Source: RBG-16-64-43 sp035288225
GTDB taxonomy: Bacteria > Chloroflexota > Anaerolineae > Anaerolineales > RBG-16-64-43
NCBI GenBank assembly: GCA_035288225.1
Contig: DATEAT010000162.1
Coordinates: forward strand, 1 to 18,265
Direction of reading: 5' to 3'
Length of the DNA: 18,265 nucleotides
Every line of letters begins with the position of its first letter. The first letter of the stretch is position 1. A model generated the notes under the pieces. That model was not told the DNA's origin and ran no database searches. It saw only the letters and a list, made by a program, of their open reading frames with translations. This document shows, piece after piece, positions 1-6,936 of this stretch. A program made the position numbers and the translations under genes.

Positions 1-86
1 ATATCGTATCGCACGGGGCAGATCGCCTTGCCTTCAAGGAAAATCTGTCCTTGGCCGTCCAGGTGGTTGACTTTGGTTAGATCCAT
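1..86 (-). CDS. 5' end of an unidentified minus-strand gene (partial)
   Basis: Reading the minus strand from the ATG at 86, 28 codons stay open to the window edge (start MDLTKVNHLDGQGQIFLEGK, then AICPVRYD). A GGAGG sequence (97-101 on the plus strand, read in reverse) lies 10 bases before this ATG, a slightly long but acceptable ribosome-binding spacing. The peptide is of ordinary composition and I recognise no family in so short a piece. If real, it is transcribed away from the Crp-family gene, so 87-300 would be a shared divergent promoter region. Only the reading frame and the ribosome-binding site support it. Confidence 0.4.
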   Translation of the reverse strand, partial: MDLTKVNHLDGQGQIFLEGKAICPVRYD

Positions 87-246
87 GGCCTGCTGGCCTC
101 CGATGGCTGCGCGGTGTTGTCTATCCAATGATACGTCGAACCGCGGAGGAGTCAAGCGAAGTCGCGCTGGCCATCGCCCAACTCCGCCCGGGTCCGCGCC
201 GCCTCGAGATGGGAAGTAGGAGTGCCGGCGCGGAATCACCCTGCCA

Positions 247-260
247 CCGCCTGCAGGCGG
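247..260. promoter_or_regulatory. 14-bp perfect palindrome, possible operator
   Basis: CCGCCTGCAGGCGG is a perfect 14-bp palindrome, about 40 bases before the Crp-family gene and in the divergent intergenic region. A TATAAG box preceded by TG (285-290) lies just downstream and could be an extended -10 element. The position suits an operator for autoregulation, but it does not resemble the usual TGTGA or TTGAT half-sites of Crp/Fnr proteins, so its binding protein is unknown. GC-rich palindromes also occur by chance. Confidence 0.3.
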
Positions 261-300
261 CCGATGGAATATCGCAACCCGTGCTATAAGAGGACTTGAG

Positions 301-1029
301 TTGCCCTCCACCCATGCTCGCGGACACCGCATGACAACAACCGGCGCATCCGAAGCAGCCCGAGTCTTTTCGAAGCTACCTGCACTTGCCGGGCTCGACG
401 CGGCCACGTTGGAAGCCCTGGCGCGAAATGCCGCGCCTCGCCACTACACCGCCGGACAGGTCATCTATCTCGAAGGCGAGCCTGCTACGTCGCTGTTCCT
501 GCTCGAATCGGGCTGGGTCAAGGCAACCCGCATGTCGCCCGATGGGCGCGAGCAGGCGCTGCTGTTTGTCAAGCCGATGGACATCTTTGGTGATATCGCC
601 GTCTTTGCCGGCACCACTTACCCAGGCACCGTTGTCGCACTGGAGGAGGTGAAGGCGTGGACGATTGACAGCGCCACCGTTCTGGACTTAGTGGCTCGCT
701 ATCCCCAACTCGCGCTCGCCGTCATCCGCCGTCTCGCGCAGCGTGTGCTCTACTTCATCAGCCTGGTGGAAGATCTCTCACTGCGCAGTGTGGAGGCCCG
801 ACTGGCAAGCACCCTCCTGAAGAACGCGGTGGCAAAGGAGGGCAAGCTTTTCGTCCCGCGCCGCGAGTGGACCACGTTCGACGAGATGGCGACGCGCTTG
901 GGGACGGTACGCGACGTGCTCAGCCGGGCACTGCACACTCTGGAAGAAGAGGGCTTACTGAGGGTCGAACGCCACGAAATCGTGCTGCTCGACGCCGAAG
1001 GGCTGGCGAAACGCGGTAATTCGAAGTAA
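301..1029 (+). CDS. Crp/Fnr-family transcriptional regulator
   Basis: Predicted one-component DNA-binding activator or repressor. Residues about 22-140 form a cyclic-nucleotide-binding-type beta-barrel (YTAGQVIYLEGEPATSLFLL; SPDGREQALLFVKPMDIFG), followed by the long dimer helix (about 141-175) and a Crp-type winged helix (about 190-230, recognition segment GTVRDVLSRALHTLEEEG). The recognition helix has R204-D205-x-x-S208-R209, a mixture of the CRP (R-E...R) and FNR (E..SR) readouts. There is no cysteine in the protein, so no FNR-type iron-sulfur cluster, and the RS/RT phosphate-binding pair of true cAMP receptors is not seen. The ligand is therefore unknown; heme/NO-type (DNR-like) sensing is possible. 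The TTG at 301 has a good AGAGGA sequence 6 bases upstream. The ATG at 331 gives a 232-residue protein of typical length but has no clear ribosome-binding site, so the start is open. Confidence 0.9.
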   Translation: MPSTHARGHRMTTTGASEAARVFSKLPALAGLDAATLEALARNAAPRHYTAGQVIYLEGEPATSLFLLESGWVKATRMSPDGREQALLFVKPMDIFGDIAVFAGTTYPGTVVALEEVKAWTIDSATVLDLVARYPQLALAVIRRLAQRVLYFISLVEDLSLRSVEARLASTLLKNAVAKEGKLFVPRREWTTFDEMATRLGTVRDVLSRALHTLEEEGLLRVERHEIVLLDAEGLAKRGNSK

Positions 1030-1050
1030 GACCTAAGTCGTTCCCAGATA

Positions 1051-1095
1051 CCCGGCCGGTCTGTATGCTCCTTGCAGACCGGCCGGGCTGTTTTA
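1051..1095 (+). terminator. Intrinsic terminator after the Crp-family gene
   Basis: A perfect 13-bp GC-rich stem (CCCGGCCGGTCTG at 1051-1063 with CAGACCGGCCGGG at 1075-1087) encloses an 11-base loop and is followed by CTGTTTTATT. This is a classic rho-independent terminator 21 bases after the Crp-family stop codon. Its T-run ends only about 13 bases before the BON-domain start, which leaves no room for a separate downstream promoter. Confidence 0.85.
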
Positions 1096-1107
1096 TTGCG
1101 AGGAACG

Positions 1108-1395
1108 ATGCCCGAGGCGCAGTCAACGGATGACCTCTTGCGCAGCGACGTGCTGCATACGCTGGCCGACGACACACGCACGGCGGCCCTCGAATTGCGC
1201 GTGGGCGTGCTCAACGCCGTCGTCCACCTGGGCGGTGCGGCACCCTCGCTAGACCAATGGCGGCTGGCAGAGTCGATTGCCGCGAGTGTTGTTGGTGTGC
1301 GCGGCGTCGTCAACCGCATCGAGGCGCCCGGGGCACCCAGCCCCATGCGGACGATCAATATTCCCATGGGCGAAAAGCCACGAGGAGAACGGTGA
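1108..1395 (+). CDS. Small BON-domain protein
   Basis: A 95-residue protein that is almost entirely one BON domain. The pattern is LRSDVLHTL (about residues 9-17), an alternating hydrophobic strand LELRVGVLNAVVHLGG ending in the L-x-G turn, then AESIAASVVGVRGVVNRI, the usual helix plus V-x-GV-x-x-V-x-N-x-I/L strand. BON domains bind phospholipid or other envelope ligands and occur in osmotically induced periplasmic proteins and channels. No signal peptide is visible, so the location is unclear. The ATG at 1108 has GAGGA 5 bases before it. The stop codon overlaps the GTG start of the next gene (GTGA), indicating translational coupling. Its promoter is not evident because a terminator lies directly upstream. 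Confidence 0.75.
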   Translation: MPEAQSTDDLLRSDVLHTLADDTRTAALELRVGVLNAVVHLGGAAPSLDQWRLAESIAASVVGVRGVVNRIEAPGAPSPMRTINIPMGEKPRGER

Positions 1396-1799
1396 AGCGA
1401 TACATCGCCTCCTTACTCGCGCTGTCGATGGTGCTCCTTTCGGGCTGTCAGCCGCCGGCTCCGGTCTGCCCGCCGCCAAACCGCACACCACAGTACCTGA
1501 CCGAGCCGCCTGCGCAAGATCCACCCGGCCCCTCTCCGGCGCCGGCTCAGATGGCCATCGGAGGCCGGACACTCCGCGTCGACAAAGTCGTTGAAGGCCC
1601 ATTGTGCAACGACACGTGGAGCGGGACGGTGTACGTCACCTGCAACGTTCAAGTCCTTGAATGGAAAGACCAACCCACATTCCTCAAAGGGTGCAATCTG
1701 GAAATCGATCCTGGAACAGTCGTGTACGTGGCCCACCACAACGATGCTCCCTACTACAACGGCTGTTCATGTCACACCGGCGAAGAACTCAATCCGTAG
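1392..1799 (+). CDS. Short lipoprotein with beta-helix-like motif, possibly frameshifted
   Basis: The GTG at 1392 overlaps the BON-domain stop. The 135-residue product begins with a lipoprotein signal peptide (KRYIASLLALSMVLLSGC, lipobox LSGC, lipidated Cys at about residue 19) and a proline-rich linker. Residues about 58-115 contain a run of valine-rich strands with three cysteines and the phrase LEIDPGTVVYV, typical of a coil of right-handed parallel beta-helix proteins. Such proteins normally run to 300 residues or more. Here the frame stops soon after a Cys-Ser-Cys-His stretch, while the +1 frame continues with SPVTFVWSKG, a phrase expected next in this fold. The gene may therefore be a truncated or frameshifted remnant, or a small stand-alone protein. 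Function unknown. Confidence 0.65.
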   Translation: MKRYIASLLALSMVLLSGCQPPAPVCPPPNRTPQYLTEPPAQDPPGPSPAPAQMAIGGRTLRVDKVVEGPLCNDTWSGTVYVTCNVQVLEWKDQPTFLKGCNLEIDPGTVVYVAHHNDAPYYNGCSCHTGEELNP

Positions 1800-1887
1800 C
1801 CCGGTCACATTCGTGTGGAGCAAAGGCAAACACGACCCTTTGCGATACGCCGTGCAGCACGTGCTGACATCTTGAAAGGAGAATTCC

Positions 1888-2679
1888 GTGAAGATCAACT
1901 ACCGACTAGGAGGCATCCTGGCTGTGATTGCCGCCTTGATGGGCATCATCGGCCATTTCGTGTTGTTCCTGGGTTGGTACCACATCGGCATGGCAGCCCC
2001 ATCGGCTGAGCCGGGATGTGAGATCCTGCTGAAGTACATCCATCCCCTCTTGGCCGATTTTGGCATACTGGGCGGCGTGCTCTTTGCCGTCAGCGCGTAT
2101 GGCTTCTTCACCAAGAGGAATTGGGCATTCTTCCTTTCCGTGGTTGCGCTGGTCCTGGCACTGCTCGGCAGTTGGTTTGTCAACGTGCCCTATATGGCTG
2201 CCGGCCTGCCGCCGATCTACTTCCCGCTCTTCTGGCCGTATGTCCTGCTCTACTTCCTCTTCCTGCGAGCCGTTGGAAAAGTATCCTGGAGCCTGACCCT
2301 GCTTGCCCTCTTGACCGGCGTCGCCTACATCTTCTGCTGGATGAATGGTGTGTCCAGCACCAGCCGGATCATTACCCAGGGGGCGCCGATCTTCGTCTTG
2401 GTGCAGCGGTTGCATTTTGTCGCGATGGCCGGCTGGGCGGTGGTCACGGTTGGGCTGCTGACCAAACCGAAGGAATGGATGCGGGTTGTCGGGCTAGCGG
2501 CTGGGGCAACGGAGCTGGCCGTGGGCATCCCGCTTGCCTTCGTGACCGCCCAGCAATTGGGGCGCTTCTCCTTGTTCGCTCTGGCGCCGATTTCGTGCCT
2601 GATCCTGATCGCCCTGCTGGTATGGCCCGGATTCTGGGCGAAGTATGTCGATGCCCCCGCCAAGGCAACATCCGCCTGA
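1888..2679 (+). CDS. Eight-helix integral membrane protein, unknown function
   Basis: GTG start with AAAGGAG 7 bases upstream; 263 residues. I count about eight hydrophobic segments (near residues 8-30, 54-74, 80-100, 110-130, 134-152, 171-193, 199-220 and 227-250). Histidines at about 23, 32, 52 and 177 lie in or next to helices (GIIGHFVLFLGWYH, YIHPLLADFG, QRLHFVAMAG) and could be heme or metal ligands. Arginine and lysine between helices suggest a normally inserted inner-membrane protein. I do not recognise the family. It lies at the front of the membrane-gene run that contains the oxidase-like protein and heme O synthase, so a role in that complex is a reasonable guess only. Confidence 0.85.
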   Translation: MKINYRLGGILAVIAALMGIIGHFVLFLGWYHIGMAAPSAEPGCEILLKYIHPLLADFGILGGVLFAVSAYGFFTKRNWAFFLSVVALVLALLGSWFVNVPYMAAGLPPIYFPLFWPYVLLYFLFLRAVGKVSWSLTLLALLTGVAYIFCWMNGVSSTSRIITQGAPIFVLVQRLHFVAMAGWAVVTVGLLTKPKEWMRVVGLAAGATELAVGIPLAFVTAQQLGRFSLFALAPISCLILIALLVWPGFWAKYVDAPAKATSA

Positions 2680-2811
2680 GGACCTGATTCTGCTTGACCG
2701 TCCCGCGCCTGATGGCTGGTTGCGGGAGCGGGGCGGCCTATGCTATTGTGAAGCCAGGCGCCATCGCATACCACTCGTTTTCGGCGCCCGAGGCACGCAA
2801 GGAGGAGGCAC
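2680..2811 (+). promoter_or_regulatory. Gap with a possible extended -10 promoter
   Basis: This 132-base gap between two membrane-protein genes contains TG-C-TATTGT (2741-2749), resembling an extended -10 box, about 60 bases before the next start. A TTGACC (2694-2699) lies too far upstream to pair with it. No hairpin is evident. An internal promoter is possible, but the evidence is weak. Confidence 0.2.
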
Positions 2812-3429
2812 ATGAACCTGTTCACGCTCGACAACCTGTTCCTGTTGCTTACTGGCCTGGTGGCAGTCTACTTGCTGTGGCGGTTCTACACCCGCTGGAG
2901 CAAGGGCAAGGCACTTTACGACGTCTACTACATCATGGGGTTCCTGGTCTTACTGGTCTCCGGACTGCTGCTCATCTTCCTCGGCCTGGGCACCCTGGCC
3001 TCGCCTTACGTCCTGACCGTGGCCAGCCTGATCCCGCTGGGTATCTCCATGGGGCTGGTGGAGCAGTACTACCCGAAGTACAAGCGGGCCTTCAAGTGGT
3101 TCGCCCTGGTCGGCTTCCTGGCCATCGCTCTCACGAGCATCCTTCAAATAGACATCGGCCGCAGGATCTCCGTCCCGCTCTTCCACGGGGTGGCCGGGCT
3201 GGTCATCTTCCTCGGTCCTTTCTTTGCGAAGAAGGCCGCCAAGGGCTTCTGGTGGGTCGGCATCGGTGGGCTGCTGATCGGGCTGGGCGGCATCGCTCTG
3301 GCGTTCATCGCCAGCGGCGCGCAATTGCTCTTCTTCAGCCCGTCCTTCGTCATGCTCATCCTGACCCCCCTTCTGTTGCTCATGACCCTAGCGTTCACCT
3401 GGGGTTTCGTCAAAGACATCAAGGGCTGA
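2812..3429 (+). CDS. Small multi-helix membrane protein (paralogue A)
   Basis: ATG preceded by a strong GGAGGAGG sequence; 205 residues, almost all hydrophobic, with six to seven membrane segments. It is clearly related to the protein at 6937-7542. Shared phrases include SGLLLIFLGLG versus AGLLLIILGLD, VGFLAIALTSIL versus VGFLAVLTTRLL, FHGVAGLVIFLGP versus VHGIAGLTIFVLP, GIGGLLIGLGG versus GVGGALIGVAG, and LLLLMTLAFTWGF versus LLLLMTSAFVAGF. The only histidine conserved in both is H125 here (motif HG-x-AGL-x-IF), a candidate heme ligand or functional residue. No known family is recognised. It sits just before the oxidase-like gene, separated by a hairpin, so it may be a small subunit of the same complex. 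Confidence 0.85.
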   Translation: MNLFTLDNLFLLLTGLVAVYLLWRFYTRWSKGKALYDVYYIMGFLVLLVSGLLLIFLGLGTLASPYVLTVASLIPLGISMGLVEQYYPKYKRAFKWFALVGFLAIALTSILQIDIGRRISVPLFHGVAGLVIFLGPFFAKKAAKGFWWVGIGGLLIGLGGIALAFIASGAQLLFFSPSFVMLILTPLLLLMTLAFTWGFVKDIKG

Positions 3430-3441
3430 ACTCCCTCCCCG

Positions 3442-3474
3442 ACCCTCCCCCAACGGCTTTCGTTGGGGGAGGGT
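3442..3474 (+). repeat. Strong intergenic hairpin, REP-like or terminator/attenuator
   Basis: A perfect 14-bp stem (ACCCTCCCCCAACG at 3442-3455 with its complement at 3461-3474) closes a 5-base GCTTT loop. CTCCC at 3431-3435 and GGGAG at 3482-3486 could extend it. No T-run follows on the + strand, so it is a poor rho-independent terminator. The C-rich/G-rich arms look like a dispersed intergenic palindrome. It lies 12 bases after one stop codon and 85 bases before the oxidase-like start, where it could stabilise upstream mRNA or reduce read-through. Confidence 0.6.
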
Positions 3475-3559
3475 ATGAATTGGGAGGACCCTGAGGCTCG
3501 CTGCCCGGATGCGGTTGATTGCAGCCGTGAGACGGACGTTCTCTCACCAGGAGTCGCGT

Positions 3560-5035
3560 ATGCAATTCGTCAGAGACCGCTTGAACTTCCTGTTCAGATC
3601 CACAAAAGGACTCATCCTCGTCGCAGTTGCGATGATTGCCCTTGAGACCGCCGTCTTCGGCATGCTTTCAGGACCGATGGCCGAGTTCGGCGTGCGCGAC
3701 GTCGTTGTCCGAGCGCTGCGAATGGACTTGGTGCAGGCCGAGCGCGAAGGGCGCATCATCATCCTGTACCACTCCATCGCCATGGCCGTGGTTGCCATCG
3801 AGAGTTACATGATCACCGGCCTGCTAAAGATGAAGGAGTTCTACAAGGCCGCAGTGCGCGTGCTCATCACCATCGGCTACCTGATGGCGATGATCTTCGG
3901 CATGGGCTTCGCCTACTGGGGCCACAACTGGGCCTTGCACGGCCTGTACATTGCCGGGCTGACACTGATCTTCTTCGCCGGTGTTCTGCTGACCATCGCC
4001 CTATGGCCGTGGAACAAGGAAACCTACCAGCCGGACAAGGCCTACGCCCGCACCAAGCAGGGCGTGGACATGGAACGGGTGGCCTTCTTCGCCACGGCGG
4101 TCACGACCCTGATCTCGGCCGGCTTCGGCGCCATCCCCGGTTCCTTCTTCGGCAACGGCTTTGAAGCCTTCCTGGCAGAGAACATCATCCGCTACCCCGA
4201 AAAGACCACGATGGAGTACTCGGTCATCGGCCACCTGCACATCATGCTGGCCCTGATCGCCATCATGATCACCCTGATCATCGGCCGCTGGCTCAACTTC
4301 AAGGGCATCCCACACAAGATCGCCATGCCGCTGATCATCCTGGGCACGATCGTGCTCAACCTGGGCGTGTGGGGCGTGGTCACCCCGCTCGAGCCGGTGG
4401 CACATATGATCATTTACGTGGGCGCAACGCCCGCGATGCTGGGCGCGCTGATGCTGGTCATTTTCGGCTGGGATAAGCTCATCCGCGAAGGCGTGGCCGG
4501 CATTCCCAAGCCATCTTTCTTCCAGAAGCTGGCCGCGCTTGTGCGCGACCCACTCAAGTTCGGCCCGCTGTGGCAGATGGTCTTCATGAACTTCACCGTC
4601 AGCGGCATCGGCATCTTCATGGCGGTGCGGCTGGACGAGATCTTCCGCGTCTGGCCGGCGCGCGAGGAGCGCATCGAGCTGACCGGCCATTGGCACGTGC
4701 TCTCGGCAATCATCGCCACCATCATCCTCCTGTACTACGGCGACATGATCGGCTTGAAAGGCAAGGTCCGCAAGTTCTACGGTTGGGCGATCATCATCCT
4801 GTCCGACATCGCCTTCGCCTCAGTTACTATATTCGAGATGAAGCGTTTGTTCATTTCTGAGGCCAGCCAGCAGCCGCTGGTCAACACCCTCATGCTGCTG
4901 ATGGACTTCGGCCTGGCGATGCTGCTGGTCGTCCTGGCGCTGGTCATGATATGGCGGCTGGCCGACCTCTTCAAGAAGAAGGGCCGTTGGACCGAAGAAC
5001 AAGGGCAGGACGATCTCAATGCGGAGGTGCGGTGA
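3560..5035 (+). CDS. 12-TM heme-copper-oxidase subunit I-like protein, divergent metal site
   Basis: The ATG at 3560 is chosen because AGGAG lies 6 bases upstream; an earlier in-frame ATG at 3509 lacks one. The 491-residue product has about 12 membrane helices. Histidines fall at H71 in helix 2 (LYHSIAM), H225 and H227 in helix 6 (GHLHIML), H282 in helix 8 and H377/H379 in helix 10 (GHWHVLS). In heme-copper oxidases and NO reductases, helix 2 and the H-x-H of helix 10 hold the low- and high-spin hemes, which matches. The usual helix 7 His pair of the CuB/FeB site is absent; helix 7 has no His inside the membrane. Helices 6-7 and 10-11 share a repeated E-x(4/5)-GH-x-H ... (F/L)KG pattern with equal spacing, as expected from the superfamily's threefold pseudo-symmetry. 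The neighbouring heme O synthase supports a heme protein. Substrate unknown; the family assignment is inferred from pattern, not a search. Confidence 0.8.
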   Translation: MQFVRDRLNFLFRSTKGLILVAVAMIALETAVFGMLSGPMAEFGVRDVVVRALRMDLVQAEREGRIIILYHSIAMAVVAIESYMITGLLKMKEFYKAAVRVLITIGYLMAMIFGMGFAYWGHNWALHGLYIAGLTLIFFAGVLLTIALWPWNKETYQPDKAYARTKQGVDMERVAFFATAVTTLISAGFGAIPGSFFGNGFEAFLAENIIRYPEKTTMEYSVIGHLHIMLALIAIMITLIIGRWLNFKGIPHKIAMPLIILGTIVLNLGVWGVVTPLEPVAHMIIYVGATPAMLGALMLVIFGWDKLIREGVAGIPKPSFFQKLAALVRDPLKFGPLWQMVFMNFTVSGIGIFMAVRLDEIFRVWPAREERIELTGHWHVLSAIIATIILLYYGDMIGLKGKVRKFYGWAIIILSDIAFASVTIFEMKRLFISEASQQPLVNTLMLLMDFGLAMLLVVLALVMIWRLADLFKKKGRWTEEQGQDDLNAEVR

Positions 5036-5937
5036 TGAAGCGCCTGATCGTCCCGCTCCTGGCAGCCGTCCTGCTTCTGTCGGCCTGCAGCACCGTCGAT
5101 CTGAACGCCCCGCTCCCCGTGTACGAGACCGGCGTGGACCCTGAAGCCTGGGCCCTTGTCCCGGCGGGCGAGTTCCTTTCCGGGCAGCACAATGACCCGC
5201 TGACGATCGAGTACGACTACGAGATCATGGTCACCGATGCCACCGTGTCCCTGTACGTCGCCTTTCTGAACCAGGCCCTGGCCGATGGGACTCTGCGCAT
5301 CGAGGGCGAGCATGTCGCTGGCTACTATCCCGGCGACGCATTCCACGCCGTCAAGCACGAGGTCCAGATCCCGACCGCCGACTATCCCTTTGTCCCATTG
5401 GGCGACCCGGCCTCTCGCTTCGCTTTCGACGGCACCGCTTTCTCCGCCAACCCGGGCTACGAGGCACACCCAATGACGAACGTCTCCTGGTTCGGCGCCT
5501 GGGGCTACTGCGGATACTACGGATACCGCCTGCCGAGCGAGCTGGAATGGGAGAAGGCCGCCCGCGGCTCCGCGGACGACCGTCCCTTCCCGTGGGGCGA
5601 CGAGATCCTGCGTAACAACGCCAACTTCTACGCCAGCCGCGATCCTTTCGAAGACATGGGTAGCTTCGGTTCACGCACCAGTCCGGTCGGCTTCTACAAC
5701 GGCCGGAGCTACGGCGGCTATGCCACCCTGGACTCGGCCAGCCCCTATGGGCTATACGATATGGCTGGCAACGTGTGGCAGTGGACCGGCGATGTGTATG
5801 AAGGACAGCACTATCGCTACCTGCGCGGGGGTTCGAAGGACACTTACGAAATGGACTTGCGCATTTGGGTCCGCAACAATGCCACTCCGACGTACTTCAG
5901 TCCGGGTGTCGGTTTCCGCTGCGCGAGAGACCCGTAG
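5035..5937 (+). CDS. SUMF1/FGE-fold lipoprotein, non-catalytic-looking
   Basis: The ATG overlaps the previous stop codon (TGATG), indicating tight coupling to the oxidase-like gene. The 300-residue product starts with a lipoprotein signal (MKRLIVPLLAAVLLLSAC, lipobox LSAC, Cys18). Residues about 38-298 form a formylglycine-generating-enzyme/SUMF1 domain, with hallmarks VPAGEF, MTNVSWFGAWGYCGYYGYRLP, SELEWEKAARG, PWGDE, YGLYDMAGNVWQWTGDVY, YLRGGS and GVGFRCARDP. The C-terminal Cys pair that binds copper and acts in true FGEs is missing: the segment after RGGS reads KDTYEMDLRIWVRNNATP. It is therefore unlikely to make formylglycine. Relatives that lost these cysteines include NirV, found beside copper nitrite reductase genes. 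An export-side assembly or accessory subunit for the neighbouring complex is plausible. Confidence 0.88.
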   Translation: MKRLIVPLLAAVLLLSACSTVDLNAPLPVYETGVDPEAWALVPAGEFLSGQHNDPLTIEYDYEIMVTDATVSLYVAFLNQALADGTLRIEGEHVAGYYPGDAFHAVKHEVQIPTADYPFVPLGDPASRFAFDGTAFSANPGYEAHPMTNVSWFGAWGYCGYYGYRLPSELEWEKAARGSADDRPFPWGDEILRNNANFYASRDPFEDMGSFGSRTSPVGFYNGRSYGGYATLDSASPYGLYDMAGNVWQWTGDVYEGQHYRYLRGGSKDTYEMDLRIWVRNNATPTYFSPGVGFRCARDP

Positions 5938-6021
5938 ACAGATGGTCGAAGCAACCCGCTCCCAGGTATCAAATACGCTGCGGCCGCCCAATCGGACGGC
6001 AGGTTACGCTCGGAGAATCTC

Positions 6022-6876
6022 ATGAATGCCGCTTTCGCCAAGCTGCGGCTCTATTGGCCTTTGACCAAATCCCTGCAGACCGCCCTCTTGCTCTCCACCG
6101 GCCTGGCCGGCTACATGAGCGCTCGCTGCCCGGTCCTGCACTGGTACGACCTGCTCGGCTTGGGGCTCAGCCTGTTCATGGCCATCGCCGGTTCGACCAT
6201 CCTGAACATGTGGTACGACCGCGACATCGACTCGGTCATGAACCGCACGCACCACCGTCCGCTGGCGGACGGCCGAGTATCGCCGAACGACGCGCTACGC
6301 TTGGGATTGGTGCTTTCCGCTCTCGGCGTCGGCTCGGCTGGGCTGATGGATCCGCTCTACGGGCTGATCGTGCTAGCTGGGTTATTCTTCGACGTGGTCG
6401 TCTACACCCTGTGGCTCAAGCGCCGCACATGCTGGAGCATCGTCTGGGGAGGGATCTCGGGCGGCATGCCCATCCTCGCGGGACGCGCCTTCGGCCTCGG
6501 GACCGTAGACGGAATTGGGGTCCTCCTGGCGCTGGCAGTGTTGTTCTGGATCCCCACCCACATCCTGACCTTCTCCATGCGTTACCAGGATGACTACTCC
6601 GCGGCGGGGATTCCAACCTTCCCTTCAACATATGGATTGCCGGTGACCCGCGCAGCGATTGCAGTCTCCAGTGTCGTTGCTGCCCTGTGCATCAGCGCGG
6701 CCGGCATCCTGATCGGCGTTGAGTGGGGCTTCGTCCGCCTGCTGGCCGTGCTCTCCGCCGGCCTCTTGCTCCTGGCCATTGCCAGCACCTTCCGCCCGTC
6801 CGAGCGCGTCAACTTCGGCCTGTTCAAATACGCCTCGGTGTACATGCTCAGCGCCATGATCCTGTTGTCGATCTAA
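6022..6876 (+). CDS. ctaB: Protoheme IX farnesyltransferase-like (heme O synthase, UbiA family)
   Basis: Predicted to transfer a farnesyl group from farnesyl diphosphate to heme B, giving heme O in the inner membrane. The 284-residue protein has the first Asp-rich motif (N62-MWYD66-RD68-ID70, then MNRTHHRPLADGRVSP) and YTLWLKRRTCWSIVWGG (about 128-144), both diagnostic of CtaB within the UbiA superfamily. The third block reads WIPTHILTFSMRYQDDYSAAG rather than the common W-T-P-P-HFWALA-x-x-KDDY, so this is a divergent member. About eight to nine helices are visible. The ATG has GGAGA 6 bases upstream. Its place five genes into the membrane run suggests it serves the oxidase-like protein at 3560-5035, implying an o- or a-type heme there. 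Prenylation of another aromatic is a less likely alternative. Confidence 0.88.
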   Translation: MNAAFAKLRLYWPLTKSLQTALLLSTGLAGYMSARCPVLHWYDLLGLGLSLFMAIAGSTILNMWYDRDIDSVMNRTHHRPLADGRVSPNDALRLGLVLSALGVGSAGLMDPLYGLIVLAGLFFDVVVYTLWLKRRTCWSIVWGGISGGMPILAGRAFGLGTVDGIGVLLALAVLFWIPTHILTFSMRYQDDYSAAGIPTFPSTYGLPVTRAAIAVSSVVAALCISAAGILIGVEWGFVRLLAVLSAGLLLLAIASTFRPSERVNFGLFKYASVYMLSAMILLSI

Positions 6877-6936
6877 CCTGCAGCAGTCCAAGGGGACAGA
6901 ACCCCAGGATCTTCTCTCGCCGGTGAAAGAACAACC

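Noticed and set aside
1765..1776. Cys-Ser-Cys-His in the short lipoprotein as a heme-binding site
   Set aside because: The spacing is C-x-C-H, not C-x-x-C-H, and nothing else in the protein is cytochrome-like.
4001..4696. Long minus-strand open frame opposite the oxidase-like gene
   Set aside because: The encoded protein is rich in His, Asp, Arg and Gln with no family signature, as expected of antisense to hydrophobic GC-rich coding DNA. The + strand gene is clearly real.
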